Source: Nigrospora sphaerica (taxonomy: Eukaryota; Ascomycota; Sordariomycetes; Amphisphaeriales; Apiosporaceae). From it: a DNA stretch of 64,000 nt. A program made the translations under genes and the position numbers. The stretch's first letter is position 1; each line of letters opens with the position of its first letter. The notes under the pieces were generated by a model. It was not told the DNA's origin. It saw only the letters and a list, made by a program, of their open reading frames with translations, and ran no database searches. Below are positions 1 to 11,992 of this stretch, in pieces. The DNA is taken from assembly GCA_018287875.1 (NCBI GenBank), contig JAGVVL010000009.1, forward strand, positions 1,612,001-1,676,000, read 5' to 3'.

Positions 1-750
1 GAACATAACCATGGGCCACTCCAATGACACCGGGCGAATCGCAAGCGTGCCTCACTTCAACAACAGCGCCCTGCATGACCGAAGAATTCGAACCAGACAG
101 GATGAACACAATCAATGGCTCCTCGGTTAGTGTACAATGCTGCCGGGAAACGGTTGCGTCAAACGAGCTTTCGAAACAGGGATTTCAATTGGGTTGTTTA
201 ATTATTTCTCTTGGTGGTGGTTTAGCTATTTGCCGTCCTTGCTATCTTACGTCCAGCTCTATCGACACGAAGGTCGGCATGGCCACAAGTTCAAATGGGC
301 AGAGGCACCTACTTCAAGTTATTACGTCGCTTACCGCCAGGCGAGGGCTTTTGATATAGCCCACAGGTAGTTCAGCAGCACATGCCGTGATCTTTCCCAC
401 GTCACTGCTGCATGAAAGTGCATTGATCTTTCACCCCGTGACACAAGGTGACACTCTTACCCTCGAGGCCAACGTAAATTCACGATGGGAAAAAAACGAG
501 TGCCGATGCTTGTAAGTACTTCCCTGAGGGAGGAAATGTGGGGTGGTCTGACTGAAATTATCTCCATAAACACCCAGTGGCAAACATCCCATGCTTCCTA
601 GTTGCCACAAGCGTATCGGGTAGGTATTTAACCATCTCGTCTTTACTGAATACGGCTTCAAGGTATATGCACCACGCAGTCAAGTCCATGGTTCGCCTGT
701 CAGCCTCGAATCCTTCCTCCTACCTGACTGGAATAGCTACGGCTACTTTC
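1..750. other. Intergenic, no gene recognised
   Basis: Short open frames occur on both strands, but none shows a recognisable domain, sustained GC3 bias or a convincing exon structure. The stretch lies downstream of the D-amino-acid oxidase stop codon, so its right-hand part should hold that gene's 3' UTR. Confidence 0.5.
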
Positions 751-2054
751 CTACAGCTTCGGCGGAAGCGAAGAAGTTTCTACGGGTTGGTGGCCCAGGT
801 GCTCAAGAAGCAATTCCGACACGTGCTGGGCAACACCCCAGCTCAACTCGTAGCCGCGGCCGCCGAGGCCGTAGGCGTGCACGATGCAGCGGCCACCCGG
901 GGCCTTCTCGCGTTCCAGCCGCATGCCGCCCTTGCGCGTGGGCCGGCGGCCGACGATGTCGGCGAGGACGCGGAAATCGCCGCCGTCGGCCAGGATCCCG
1001 GGGTAGGTGGCGGCAAAGTTTCGCAAGAGGGCGGCCCGCACCGCCGCCGACGGGTGCGGGTCCCAGTTGTTGGGCTCCTTGGTGCCGCCGATGACGGTGC
1101 CGCCGTCGAAGTTGCGCGGCACCGAGAAGGACCACGTCCCGTCGGCGTACTGCCGCGTCACCGTCGCCGGGCAGGCGTTGGCCACGAGGCAGGTCTGGCC
1201 TGCGTGTCCGTCCGCCCCGCGTCAGCGCCGCGTTCTGAAAAGGGGGGGAGGAAGGGCGAACAGCGGGCGAGGTATGCCGGTCGATCCAATGCGACTTGTA
1301 CAGAGCCCGGACTCGCTCGCACGGGGGAAGGGGGGGGGGGGGCTCGGCTCGTCACTCACCTCGCGTGATGAACACGTCGGGGTCGCCGAAGCCGTTCCCG
1401 GACGCGTTGACGACGGCGTCGACGGCGCCGAGGTCGCGCATCGCGAACACCTCGACGGGGTCGCGGAGCGTCCGCTTCACGACGCGGCCGCCGCCGTGGC
1501 CGAACCGCCGGAGCAGGAAGCCGCAGTAGACCATGGGGTGGACGCACCACGTGTCGTACTCGAAGCCGAGCCGCACGCCCTCGGGGAGCTCGTCGGGCCC
1601 CAGGAGGCGGAAGCCCTCGATGCCCAGCGCGGCGGCCCGCGCCTCGCCGAGGGCCCGGTACGCCGGCGCCGGCGCCTCGAGGTACTCGATGCCGCGCATG
1701 AAGGTGATGCCCGCCTCGGGGTGCCCGGCGTGCAGCGCCCGCATGGCCGCAAACGTTCGCACCGCCATGGCGTGCTCGCGCTCCTCGGTCGCGCTGGTCG
1801 GCGGGCACCACCGGTTATGGGCGCCCCCCCACGGCGACGTGTAGTCGATCTGGAGCCTCGCATCCACAGTCTCCGAAGGCCCGGGGAAGTCCCGCGCCAC
1901 TATGGTGACTCGGTGTCCTTCGCTCTGGAGGCGCAAGGCCGAGCTTAGCCCGGTGACCCCGGCGCTGGCCGTGTTAGTCGGGAGCCCAGGTAAAAGTATA
2001 CTGGCCGCCCGGCCGTCAGAGGTATGCTTACCCAATGACTACTACATGGGGCAT
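751..2054 (-). CDS. D-amino-acid oxidase, peroxisomal
   Basis: Flavoenzyme that oxidatively deaminates D-amino acids to 2-oxo acids, releasing ammonia and hydrogen peroxide. Three exons (2054-2032, 1964-1360, 1199-751) join in frame to 358 residues. The first exon encodes only about eight residues and its GTAAGC donor splits the Rossmann motif, which rejoins as VVVIGAGVTGLSSALRL, the FAD-binding beta-alpha-beta fold. Near residues 315-333 the family signature IVHAYGLGGRGYELSWGVA is present. The stretch GGTKEPNNWD is also typical of the family. The protein ends in PKL, a plausible variant of the SKL peroxisome-targeting signal, which fits where fungal members act. The second intron (1200-1359, 160 nt) contains a long G run. 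The neighbouring MPP-beta gene lies upstream in the same direction but has no functional link that I can see. Confidence 0.93.
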
Positions 2055-2432
2055 CTTGTAGGGTTACAAGTGACGTAAGTGGTTGAGTTGGTAACCGCTC
2101 GGCTTGTCATTCAACAAAGGGCTTCCGTTTGCTCCTAGATCAGCAGCGCATTGGTGGAAGAGCCCAAACACAGACATACAACTGAGGATACGAGTCGACG
2201 CATGTCCCGCATGGAAATCCATATATCGGGGATGGATCCATGACACGCCGGATGAGCGACATCGGAGCGAGCGGGGCGTGGCATCACATGACCAGCCACG
2301 AGCGACTGCAAGACATATGAGAGCTCTTTTATGGTACAACCAAGCGTACGGTATTTAATACACTCTAAGTAGTCGTGGATGAACGGGTAGTCCCCTCTCC
2401 CCGTATTAAGCCGCCTCTAATTCGTCCGGGAC
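2055..2432. other. Intergenic between two minus-strand genes
   Basis: This short gap holds the promoter of the D-amino-acid oxidase gene and the 3' end of the MPP-beta transcript. A stretch near 2080-2120 recalls a tRNA D-arm but has no matching T-arm. Nothing else is recognised. Confidence 0.5.
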
Positions 2433-4123
2433 TTAGAAGTTTCGGCTCATATCGTTTCTAATTCTCTGGTAGTCAAGCATGCCCTCGATGCTGCCAACGG
2501 CGCTGATGGCAATATCCTGGTCCCAGAGTTTCCGCTGGGCAAAGTCCATGACGTCCTTCTCCGTGACGCGGTCGATGGTTCGCTCGATCTCGCTGGGGTT
2601 CATGCGGCGGCCGGTCGTCACGATCTGTCGGCCGATATCCTCGGCAACGGCCGAGGTGCTGTCCAGAGACAGAAGGATCGAGGCCTTCAGCTGGGACTTG
2701 GCGCGCTCAACCTCGGACTCGGTAACGTTGTTGGAGAGACGCGACCACTCGCGGAGGGTGAAGTGAACGAGATCGTCGATTCGGGTAAGCTTGTCCGAGA
2801 CGAGGTAGATACCCCAGAGACTGCAACTTGGTTAGCCAATCATCTCCCCCCCCCCCGTGCTTCTAACGTGCCGCCGTGGACTCTAAACGTACCCGGTGTC
2901 GCTGTAGCTGGTCGAGAAGCTCATGAAGCTGTTGGCGAGGTCGTTGGCGTGGACGAAACCGCTCAGCTTGCTGCCCTGGTGGGGAGCGCTGCCCATGGCC
3001 TTGTCGTAGTTGCCGACAATGGCCTGGGTAACGAGGGCGGTGAAGTAGTCATCGTCGTTCCAGCTGACACCCTCGACGGCAATAGCAATGTGGGCGGCGG
3101 GAATGGTGTCATCACGGATGCGCAGGTCGGAGCCGATGAATTCGGGCTTCTTCTTGGACAGGAGGTAGGCCGAGTTGTGGGGCGAGCTCGTGGGCAGGCC
3201 GGCGAAGTTCTTCTCGGCGAGCTCGACGAGCTTCTCGTGGGGGATACCACCAGCACCGACCAGGACCATGCGGTCGGCAGTGTAGTTGTTCTTGATGTAA
3301 CCGGTCAGCTCGGTGCGGGTGATGTCAAGGATGTTCTGGCGGGGGCCGAGGATGGTGCGGCCCAGGGGCTGGTGCTGGTAGGCGGTGGCGTGCAGGTGGT
3401 CGAAGACAACCTCGTCGAGCTGCTTCTCGACCTCCTCGGACTCGCGGAGGATCACGTCACGTTCCCGCTCAATGGCCGACGGCTCGAGCTTGGAGTTCTG
3501 GAGGATATCGGCGAGGATGTCGACGCACTGGGGCACATCGTTGTTGAAGGCCCGGGAGAAGTAGACGGTGTTCTCGCGCTGTGCTCAAGGGTCAGTGGCG
3601 TGGGTCCCGCCGATGGGCCATATATGACGCACCGAGGTGTAAGCGTTCAGGTGGCCACCCATGTTCTCGATCTCGAGCTCGAGCTGCGACTGGGTCCGCT
3701 TCTGGGTGCCCTGTAAGATGCATCAGCATGCCATGCTCGGGGGTGCGGCGGTCGAGGGCGGGCGTCGGACCTTGAAGGCAAGGTGCTCGAGGAAGTGGGC
3801 GGTGCCATTGGTCTCGTCCGTCTCGGCGCGGGAACCGGCGTCAATCCACACTCCTACGGTCGATGTCTGGGCCCAGGGCGAGTACTCGGTGGCGACCTGG
3901 GGGAGTTCAGGGTCAGCGAGGGCTTCTCGGGGCGGCGGGCGGCCCAATTGGGCGGCGGGGAGCTCACAGTCAGGCCGTTCTTGAGCGTGGTCGTCTGTGT
4001 TTTCGCGCCAATGGGCGAGGCAACAGGTGTAGCAAAGCCTCGCTTCAGTGGCCTCAGGGCGGGACCAGCAGCGCGGCTGCGCATCCCCTGGGCGAGGTTC
4101 AATGCTAGTCTCCGGGACGCCAT
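2433..4123 (-). CDS. Mitochondrial processing peptidase beta subunit / complex III core I protein
   Basis: Catalytic subunit of the matrix peptidase that removes presequences from imported proteins. In Neurospora the same polypeptide also serves as core protein I of the cytochrome bc1 complex, which is likely here too. Five exons (4123-3968, 3896-3771, 3710-3633, 3578-2893, 2820-2433) sum to 477 residues. The inverted zinc motif HFLEH places ligands at H86 and H90 with catalytic E89, and the third ligand E166 lies 76 residues further on, so the catalytic site is intact. This marks it as beta and not alpha. The N-terminus is rich in Arg, Ala and Ser with an RGF-A site near residue 30, as expected of a matrix presequence. 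Introns are 54-72 nt with good branch sites. Confidence 0.96.
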
Positions 4124-5065
4124 CGGGACGGTGATGGGGGGGAGAGCTGGGAGGGGGTTCGTCGTGGAGGGAGGTTGAGGTGTTTGATGCGAAATCTTTC
4201 GAGTTCGTCACAACTTCGGCTTTCTGGCTGCAGTCCGGCGAGCTTGCCCAATTTTTGGCTGGCGGCCTGAGGCAGAAACTTAGCTGATTATGCCAAGTCT
4301 TTCTAGTTAAGGCCACTGCGATTGGTCCGATGGGGCCATTTTGGTCCTTGTACTCCAACGCCGACGGAACGATCCCTGCCTCCGCAAGCTCCCGAGATGT
4401 GGCTGGGTAGGCAGTGGAGCCTAAAGAGGTACGGAGTACTTAGATGAGTATACTAATAGAAGCGAAGTTCCCTCATTGGAGAATCTACTGCGAACGCCCT
4501 TCTTCGGTATGTCACCGCAGTAGTCAGCACTATTATCGGGCATTACTTATCCCGGTAGGTACCCGAGCAGATATGCAGGGTTCCAATGCTCCGGAATTGG
4601 ACCCAAGGGAAGGGCGCGTGTATACGGGCTGTCTTGGAATCGGAAGTGTGGCGCAAGCCGACCGTACCCCCAATCGTGGCTCAGCAAGCTTTCGACGTTC
4701 GTCCTCCAGTCCAACGTGCCCAGCTCCCGCAAGGTTTCTTGCTATCCAGGATGGGACTGACGGGTTGCTGCCCAGTGTGGAAAGTCGAACCTGTAAGGCG
4801 AGATGCACGATCTCCCATTGGCCGGTGCCCGTACAAACGTAATCCAATGCACGATGTGTTGGAGCTCCGCGCACCTTCCAGCTGCCATCATCGGTCACGT
4901 CATGCTATTGGTCGAGCGTCAGTCGCTCGCAGATGGCACATCCTCCTGTCATGCATTCGAGGAGAGGGGTGAAAGTCCACCGAGGCTTCGCCTCTCTTCG
5001 GCTGGCGCGTCCTTAGAATTGCTCCTGACTTCCCCTCCTTGTCCAAAAGGCCTCGAATAGCTACT
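4124..5065. other. Divergent intergenic region
   Basis: This 0.94-kb gap separates the divergently transcribed MPP-beta and GH36-like genes and should contain both promoters. Open frames inside it (about 60-130 codons on both strands) show no domain and no coding bias. Confidence 0.5.
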
Positions 5066-7967
5066 ATGAGTGACGCACCCTACGACTTCGCGACCGAGTT
5101 CCAAGCTGTCTTCATCCCGAAGCAGAAGCCTCCACCTGAACTCGTCGCGGGTGCGGAGATGGGAGCCACCCTTTCGAGCTACCCGCCGCTGGGCCAAGTT
5201 ACCCAGCTGAAGAGCCCAAACGTCTTCTTTACCGTCCTCCTGGAAATCGAAGACAAGGACGCCCAGAAACCTTGGGAAGTTGCACTCTGGCACTCGTCCG
5301 ACGATGGTGAATGGAGCGAAACCACCCTATCGCCCGCTCAAAGTGGCCAGGTCCCAAGCTCCCTGCAGAGCGTCAAGCCAAATAATACACGCTTATATTT
5401 CAACGTTTCTTTCTCTGTCTCCTCCCTCTTGAACTTTACTCTCAAATACCGTAATGGTCCAGACGAATCCTGGAAATGGGCCCGCGATGAGCAGAGTATG
5501 GGCGATGGCACCATCATCGTCAACGCGCAGCAGTCTCGAGCTCCTAGCGATTTCTCCCAGATCGTGAAAGACTTGAATCCTAACCTCAACATCGAGCCCC
5601 GAACCAGTCAGGCACCAGGCACCAAGCTGTGGTCCATCGAAGCGCCCGTCGGTGCGGCCAATGGTGAAGACTCATCCTTTGCTGATGTACCACTGGGTGT
5701 GCCCTGGGGTGGGTTTTTGAGGTAGTCGCCAGCTGTTTCCCCGGGCCCCTTTCTGTTGCTGACCGCGACCAGATGGTTTGCCCTCGTCCGCATTTGGTCA
5801 CCCTGGCTCGCGCCCAGGCATGGAACCTCGTCTTTCTCACTCGACAAGGACGCCCTGGTACTCGGCTTCTTGAGTCCCGAGGGCAAGCACTTGGTTTTGC
5901 TGGGTATTAGCGGCGTCAATCATGTCTCTACCGTCTTCCGGCACACAGAATCAGGCCAGGTTCAACTTCATGTGAGCACGGTATTTCGGGACAAGTCGCG
6001 TATTCACTAGTTCTGACAGTAGATCAGGTGCGCAACGACGGTGAAGACGAAGCCAATGGGCTAGTACTGGCAGCGGTGGGCAACAACTTTGAGAGTGCCT
6101 TAGCTGCCGTCATGTACCATTCGAGGAATGTCGTTTTTTCTGCCCAAACAGCGAATCATGGCCTGGAAAAAGAGCTCCAAGCGCTGAAGGACGACGTCAA
6201 AATTGAATGGCGTGAAAACTGGTATGACGGCCTCGGTTATTGTAAGTCACTTTCGCGCCCTTGATATTGGCCTTGGCTCACTATTCCCCAGGCACCTGGA
6301 ACGCGCTGGGCCAAGATTTGACGGACGAGAAGATCTTTGGGGCCGTCGGCACTCTGGCCGACCACAAAATCAATATAACCAGCCTCATCATTGATGACAA
6401 CTGGCAGGATATCGACTACACCGACCCGAGCCAGTTTCAACGTGGCTGGAACAAGTTCGAGGCCGAGCCCAAGGGCTTCCCCAAGGGGCTCAAGGAGACT
6501 GTCAGCCAGATAAGGTCGAAGCACCCCAGTATTCAGCACGTTGCCGTGTGGCACGCCCTTCTCGGATACTGGGGCGGCATCGCCCCAGAGGGTCAACTGG
6601 CCAAGTCCTACAAGACGGTGGTAGTCGAGAGAGAAGACTCCAAAAGGCGGAACCTACCTTTGGGCGGCCCTATGACGGTAATTGCCAAGGAAGATGTGGA
6701 CAAGTTCTATGATGATTTCTACCGCTTTCTCTCCGACGCCGGGATCGACGGAGTCAAGACGGACGCCCAGTTCATGATTGACACGTGGGTTTCCGCGAAA
6801 CACCGCCGCGAGCTTACCAACGCCTACCTGGATGCGTGGATGATCTCGTCTCTCCGGCACTTCAGCATCAAAGCCATCTCCTGCATGTCGCAGACGCCAA
6901 ACATTCTCTTTCACTCACAGCTTCCGCGCAATCGCCCAGCCGTCCTTGTCCGGAACTCGGACGACTTCTTCCCAGCCATCCCCAAGTCGCACCCGTGGCA
7001 CATTTGGACCAATGCACACAATGCCCTGTTTACGCAGCACTTGAACGTCTTACCCGACTGGGACATGTTCCAGACGGTGCATGACTACTCCGGCTTCCAT
7101 GCTGCAGCGCGGTGCTTGAGTGGTGGACCGATCTACATCACCGATGCTCCCGGGGAGCATAACATGGACCTCATTGGCCAAATGACGGGGCCGACGATGA
7201 GGGGGAAGACAGTCATCTTCCGTCCGAGCGTCATGGGCCGCAGTATCGATCAGTACAATGGTTACGACGACGACGCACTGCTTAAGATCGGCTGCTACCA
7301 TGGACATGCCGTAACGGGCACACCGATAATTGGTGTCTTCAATATTTCCGCCCGCCCATTGACGGAGCTCATTCATTTGTCGAGCTTCTCTGGCGTGATT
7401 TCGTCAATGTCATACGTCGTGCGCGCCCACAACAGCGGTATGGTTACGGGTGTCCTCCAGCCAAACTCACGTGCAGCTCTCTGGCCCGTATCGCTTGACG
7501 TCAGGGGCTATGACATATTCACCGCGTTCCCCTTGTCGCCCTTCCACAGTGAGACGAGAGGTAGCGTCTACGCTGCCAACCTGGGTCTGATTGGGAAAAT
7601 GACGGGTGCCGCGGCGATTACCTCTAGCGAGTTTGACATTATGCACAACGACAGCATCTTGCTCGACACGAGGCTCAAAGCTTTGGGAGTTCTTGGTAGG
7701 CGTTCCCCGGACGGCTCATTGGTATCGTTGCAACCCATTGACGTGAATGCAGGTGTCTACATATCGTCCCTTCCAGGCATGTCTATCGAGAAAGACTTCA
7801 TGGCCACGATTCAAGGCCAGCCGATCCCGCCCCACACGGTTTCTATCGACCAAGACGATGAACACGTCCTCCGAATCGACGTGGAGGCTGCGTGGGAGGA
7901 GATGAAACTCAAGGTCGGATGGGGTAACGAGATCGAGCTGAAAGTGTACTTCGACATTGAGAAGTAG
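5066..7967 (+). CDS. GH36-like raffinose synthase/Sip1 family protein
   Basis: Belongs to the raffinose-synthase/seed-imbibition (Sip1) branch of GH36, relatives of alpha-galactosidases. The substrate of the fungal members is uncertain. Four exons (5066-5721, 5773-5971, 6028-6241, 6292-7967) give 914 residues; introns are 50-56 nt. The C-terminal half carries the (beta/alpha)8 barrel. DDNWQDIDY is near its start. The motif GVKTDAQ places a probable nucleophile at D514 (plant enzymes have KVDVQ). GGPIYITDAPG places a second conserved aspartate at D641. No signal peptide or membrane segment is visible, so a cytosolic location is likely. An in-frame ATG at 5039 would add nine residues; the second ATG was chosen because it directly precedes the conserved-looking body, but this is a weak preference. 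Confidence 0.88.
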
Positions 7968-8586
7968 ATCTCCCTCTGATACGGCTCGCGGCCTCGGGAC
8001 CTTTAGCTGCAGGTATCACCATCTGTGGACAGTTTGGGCGGTTGATGGCGCCGTCATGCTCGCCAGTCTGCCATTCATCTTTGCTCTGGCGGTCAGTGAC
8101 GGCTACGTTTTGGCGGTCAGTGACGGCTACGTTTTGGCGCTCGAGTCGAACTTCTGTTGAGGATGGACTCGGTGCTTTGGTCCGCATAGATGTAACCGAT
8201 TGTGGGTATACGAACCGCGACGAGGTGTAGTATTACCTCGGCGGCCATGACCGGATAGGGTAGATAACCTTTCGCAAATTTCGCTCATTCAATAGACAAG
8301 AGGCTTGAATTCTCCGAACAGATTGCATACCTGCATCGACCATGTGTGCTATGGGAATATTTGGCAGTGGGGCACAAAAGCGGCTAGCTATGGCGTACGA
8401 TATGCTTACGATAACAAATCAGCGTCCGACGTGATGCCCGAATCCGGCAGGAGGGAAGAAGAGGTTGACATGGCGCTGAGGAGAACTGGAATTTCCCCAC
8501 CTGAATACTCACTACGACCAATGTTCCCTCACACTCGTCACATAGGCTTCTCACCTGGTACGCATTAGACGGTCTCACTTTACAAA
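7968..8586. other. Intergenic between two plus-strand genes
   Basis: Contains the 3' region of the GH36-like gene and the promoter of the epimerase-like gene. Apart from a perfect 24-bp tandem duplication at 8087-8134, nothing is recognised. Confidence 0.5.
8087..8134. repeat. 24-bp perfect tandem duplication
   Basis: Two identical 24-bp copies (8087-8110 and 8111-8134) are followed by the first few bases of a third. The repeat lies about 120 bp downstream of the GH36-like stop codon and is probably in its 3' UTR. The unit length is a multiple of three, but no gene covers it. Confidence 0.95.
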
Positions 8587-9993
8587 ATGACGCCCAAGAT
8601 CTTCTTGTAAGTCAGCCCGAGGTTCTATTGCTCAAGCACCGCGTACATAGGTACTGATTCGCTACACAGGACTGGCGTGACGGGTACAGAGCCCTCCCGT
8701 CTCTGCTCCCAATGACTGTGCGCTCACGCACGATACAGGCTATGTCGGCGGCGACACCTTCCACGCGCTCTACGAGGCGCACCCGGAATACGACTATACG
8801 TTGCTTGTCCGGGACGAGGAGCGAGGCAAGCTGGTCTCTGCCAAATACCCGGAGGTGCGCCTCGTGTACGGCGACCTGAGCGCGTCCGAACTGATTGCGA
8901 GGGAGGCGGCGGCGGCCGACGTGGTCCTCCGTGCGTTTTGCCCTGCGGTTCTTTGCCCGCCATGAGCCCGGCTGACTTTCCCCCCTTCCCCTTCCGCCCC
9001 GCCAGACACGGCCGACTCGGCCGACGACATGCCGTCAGCGCGCGCCATCGCCGCGGGCCTCGCCGCCGGCCACACAGCCGAGAAGCCGGGCTACTGGCTC
9101 CACCTCTGCGGCACCAGCATCCTGTCGTGGTACGACGAGCAGCACGGCCGGTTCGGGCAGCCGCCCCTGCCGGCCGAGACGTACCACGACATCGACGACA
9201 TCGAGCGCATCGTCAACCTGCCGCCCGCCGCCGCCCACCGCAACGTCGACGAGGTCGTGCTGGCGGCCAACGGGCCCGGCGTGCGGACGCTCATTGTCAG
9301 CCCGCCGACCATCTATGTAAGCAACTCTTGGGATATCACCCCCCCGGCCCCCTTTTCGTCTTCCCTTGTCGGGCGCGAGGGACCCTCGCGGGATCCGTGT
9401 CGCTCGACGGGGACGGCGTCGGGGCCCTCCTCTTGCCCCAACCCGCCCGTTCGCCGTGTACTGACGCCGGGGGCGTGCTCTAGGGGCGCGGGCGCGGGCC
9501 GGGCAACCGCCGCAGCATGCAAGTGTACCGGATGGCGGAGCGGGCGCTGCGGGACGGCGTGGTGCCCGTCTTCGGGACGGGCGAAACGCGGTGGAACAAC
9601 GTGCACGTGCGCGACCTGGCGGGCTTCTTCGTGCGCGCCGTGGCGGCGGCGCTGGACCCGGCGACGGGCGCGGACCCGGCCGTCTTCGGCCCGCGCGCCT
9701 ACTACTTCCTCGAGCACGGCTCCGCCAGCCTCGCCGAGCTGGCCCGCTGGCTCGTCGACGAGGTCAACCGCCAGGACCTGCTCGCGAAGCCCGCCGAGGC
9801 CCGCCCCGGCGACTGGCCCGACCTGCGCCGCTCGAGCCTCGGCTACAACTCCAACAGCGTCGCCGCCCGCGCCGCCCGCTACCTCGGCTGGGCCCCCGCG
9901 GCCCCGAGCCTCAAGGACGAGATGCCCGAGATCGTGAGGGGCGAGGTCGAGAGGCTGAAGGAGCTGGGGCTGGACAGCATGTTGAAGAAGTGA
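8587..9993 (+). CDS. NAD-dependent epimerase/dehydratase family protein (extended SDR)
   Basis: A Rossmann-fold oxidoreductase of the extended SDR/NmrA-like type. The substrate cannot be told from sequence. Five exons (8587-8606, 8670-8683, 8739-8930, 9006-9316, 9484-9993) give 348 residues. The second exon is only 14 nt. Splicing across the first three exons assembles the nucleotide-binding motif TGVTGYVGG at residues 8-16. Downstream, residues of the type VVLHTADSAD, the segment PPTIYGRGRGP and WNNVHVRDLA match the usual order in this family. The gene is very GC-rich towards its 3' end. It runs in tandem with the GH36-like gene and converges on the GH76 gene. The long fourth intron (167 nt) is less certain than the others. 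Confidence 0.85.
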
Positions 9994-10240
9994 GCGCCAG
10001 CAGAGCAGCGGAAACACGGCCCGATACACGGGTGTGGGTGGGAGGCCGAAGGTCCGTTAATGCCGATTAAGGTCTATAAAGTCGGGGAGCGTGAAGCCTC
10101 CTTCCCCGAAAACGTATGCTAAATTTTACACACTGAAGTATATGCCCTAGTCCCAAGCTGGAGAAACGCCGCCCATGCAACCGAGAAAAACACCACGCTG
10201 TTGTAATGCCCGCCGTCCCGAGACGTCCCGACGCGGGGGC

Positions 10241-11992
10241 TCAATTTATGCTCATCCAGGCAAACAAGCTCGCGAATATGCCCAGAATGATGGTGGTGAC
10301 GATGCCGGCGCCGACGCGGTCGCCGCCGGTGATGGGGGCGAGCTCGTTGAGCTTGTCGAGCGACTGGCCGGCGTCGGGGTTGCCGCGGCTCGTGCCGCCC
10401 GTCGAGTTGGTGAGGGGCAGGCGCTCGGGGCTCATGAGCAGGCCCGAGAGGGCGCCGAGGACGTTCATCTGGTGCACGGCGCTTGTGAGGCCGTCGAAGG
10501 CGCCCGCCGACCAGTAGAAGCCGCAGAGGCGGGCGTTGGCGCCGCCCGTGCACTGGCGCACCGCCGCCTCGGCCGACGTCTCGAAGACGGGCCGCACCTT
10601 GTCGGCGAGGTGCGGCGCCAGCAGCGTCGCCGACGAGATCCAGCGGTGCATGTAGCCCTTGAAGGACCGCATGTCGACGTTGCACGTCTTGTGCGTCTCG
10701 CACGCCTGCTCGTACGCGACGCCGTTCGGGTAGAAGTGCGCGAGCGTGCGGTCGACGATGAGGTCGAGCCGCTTCTTCCACTTGGGGTCTTGGTTCGTCT
10801 GCGAGGGCGCCGCTGGTCAACACACGCAAACCTAACCCCGCGGGGCAGAGGAAAAGGGGGGAACGAGGAAACCCTCGGGTTGGTACTCACGTAATCGTAC
10901 ATGAAGGCCGCGCCCTGGGCCAGGACGGCCGCGTTATACGAGAACTGCTGCTTGTTCACGTCCAGGCAGTCCTTGACCTGGTGGGCGCCGTCGTGGACGT
11001 TGCCGTCCAGGTCGACGTAGCCCAGGCGCTCGAGCAGCTCGAAGGTCTTGGTGGCCATCTGGGCGTACGTGTCGTTGCCCGTGTAGCGGGCAAGGCGGGC
11101 GCCGAGGTTGAAGTAGATGCCGTTCGAGATGGTGTTGACGTAGTCCCAGCCGTTGTTGAAGCTGTAGGCCTGCCAGCGCAGCCCCCCGTCACAGTTGCCG
11201 CCGACGACGCGCCGCTCTATCATGGTCTGCTCGTTGAAGACGGCCTGCACCACCGACAGGTAGTCGACGTCGTATTTCTCGTCGGGCGGCGGGAAGTTGG
11301 TCTCGGCCGCCAGCATGGCTGTCATGGCCCAGAACCCCTGGTCGTCGTTGCCCATCGACGCCGTCCAGTTGGATGGCATGAAGTCCCTCTTGTCGCCTAC
11401 TTGGTGCACAATGGCACGCGTGATCATGCCGTCGTATGATGTATCCCCCGTGACGTGCCGGTAGTCGATGAGGGTTCCCCACCTAACCGCCATTCCCCGT
11501 CAGCTTTCCGCTATACACGTCCACCGATATCCGTTATAAGCGTCGATATCCATGATGGTATATACGACCAACACTTGGTCCCCGGCAACCCACAAAGTTT
11601 TGGAAAGTGCGGGATAACCATCCTCGGACGGGAGAAATGGGACGGAATCTTGCTTACATCGCTCCACCAATCCACCAGTAGTAGTCGCCGTCGGGTGGCG
11701 GTCCTGGCAGAATACCATACACCCACCCCGGCTCTTCGCCGCGATAGAATCCGAGCAAGTCGTCTGCCACCTCGGCAGCTGCCATCTTGACGGCCTCTGC
11801 GAACAGCGAGTGTAAGCATGGGTAGGTGTCGTTTGCGGCGTCGGGGGGGCATAGCGCACGCGCGCGCGCGCGCCTCATGGTTGCACAGGGTGTTTACCTA
11901 CCTTTGTCGGTGACACTGATGCTTTGAAAGACGGCCAGCGCCGGAGTCGACAGCAAAGCTGCGCCGGTCGCGAACCACCTCGAGAACCCCAT
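10241..11992 (-). CDS. GPI-anchored GH76 mannan endo-1,6-alpha-mannosidase (DFG5/DCW1-type)
   Basis: Cell-wall enzyme family thought to process the GPI mannan core and help link GPI proteins to wall glucan. Four exons (11992-11902, 11796-11658, 11482-10891, 10798-10241) give 459 residues. The N-terminus has a signal peptide (MGFSRWFATGAALLSTPALA). WWIGGAMWGTLIDY is formed across the second intron, and the tandem catalytic aspartates sit at D123-D124 within GNDDQGFWAM. Several N-x-T/S sites fit a secreted protein. The C-terminus has a Ser/Thr/Gly-rich region followed by a hydrophobic tail, typical of GPI attachment. A (CG/CA)-rich run lies in the first intron (about 11858-11878). Confidence 0.93.

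Noticed and set aside
2070..2150. Possible tRNA (D-arm-like sequence)
   Set aside because: There is no T-arm (TTCGA loop with a paired stem) and no acceptor pairing within the required distance.
2763..3716. 317-codon plus-strand frame opposite the MPP-beta gene
   Set aside because: It is the antisense shadow of a confirmed exon and crosses its introns.
10075..10080. TATAAA between the SDR and GH76 genes
   Set aside because: It lies between two convergent 3' ends, where no promoter is expected, and no start codon with an open frame follows.
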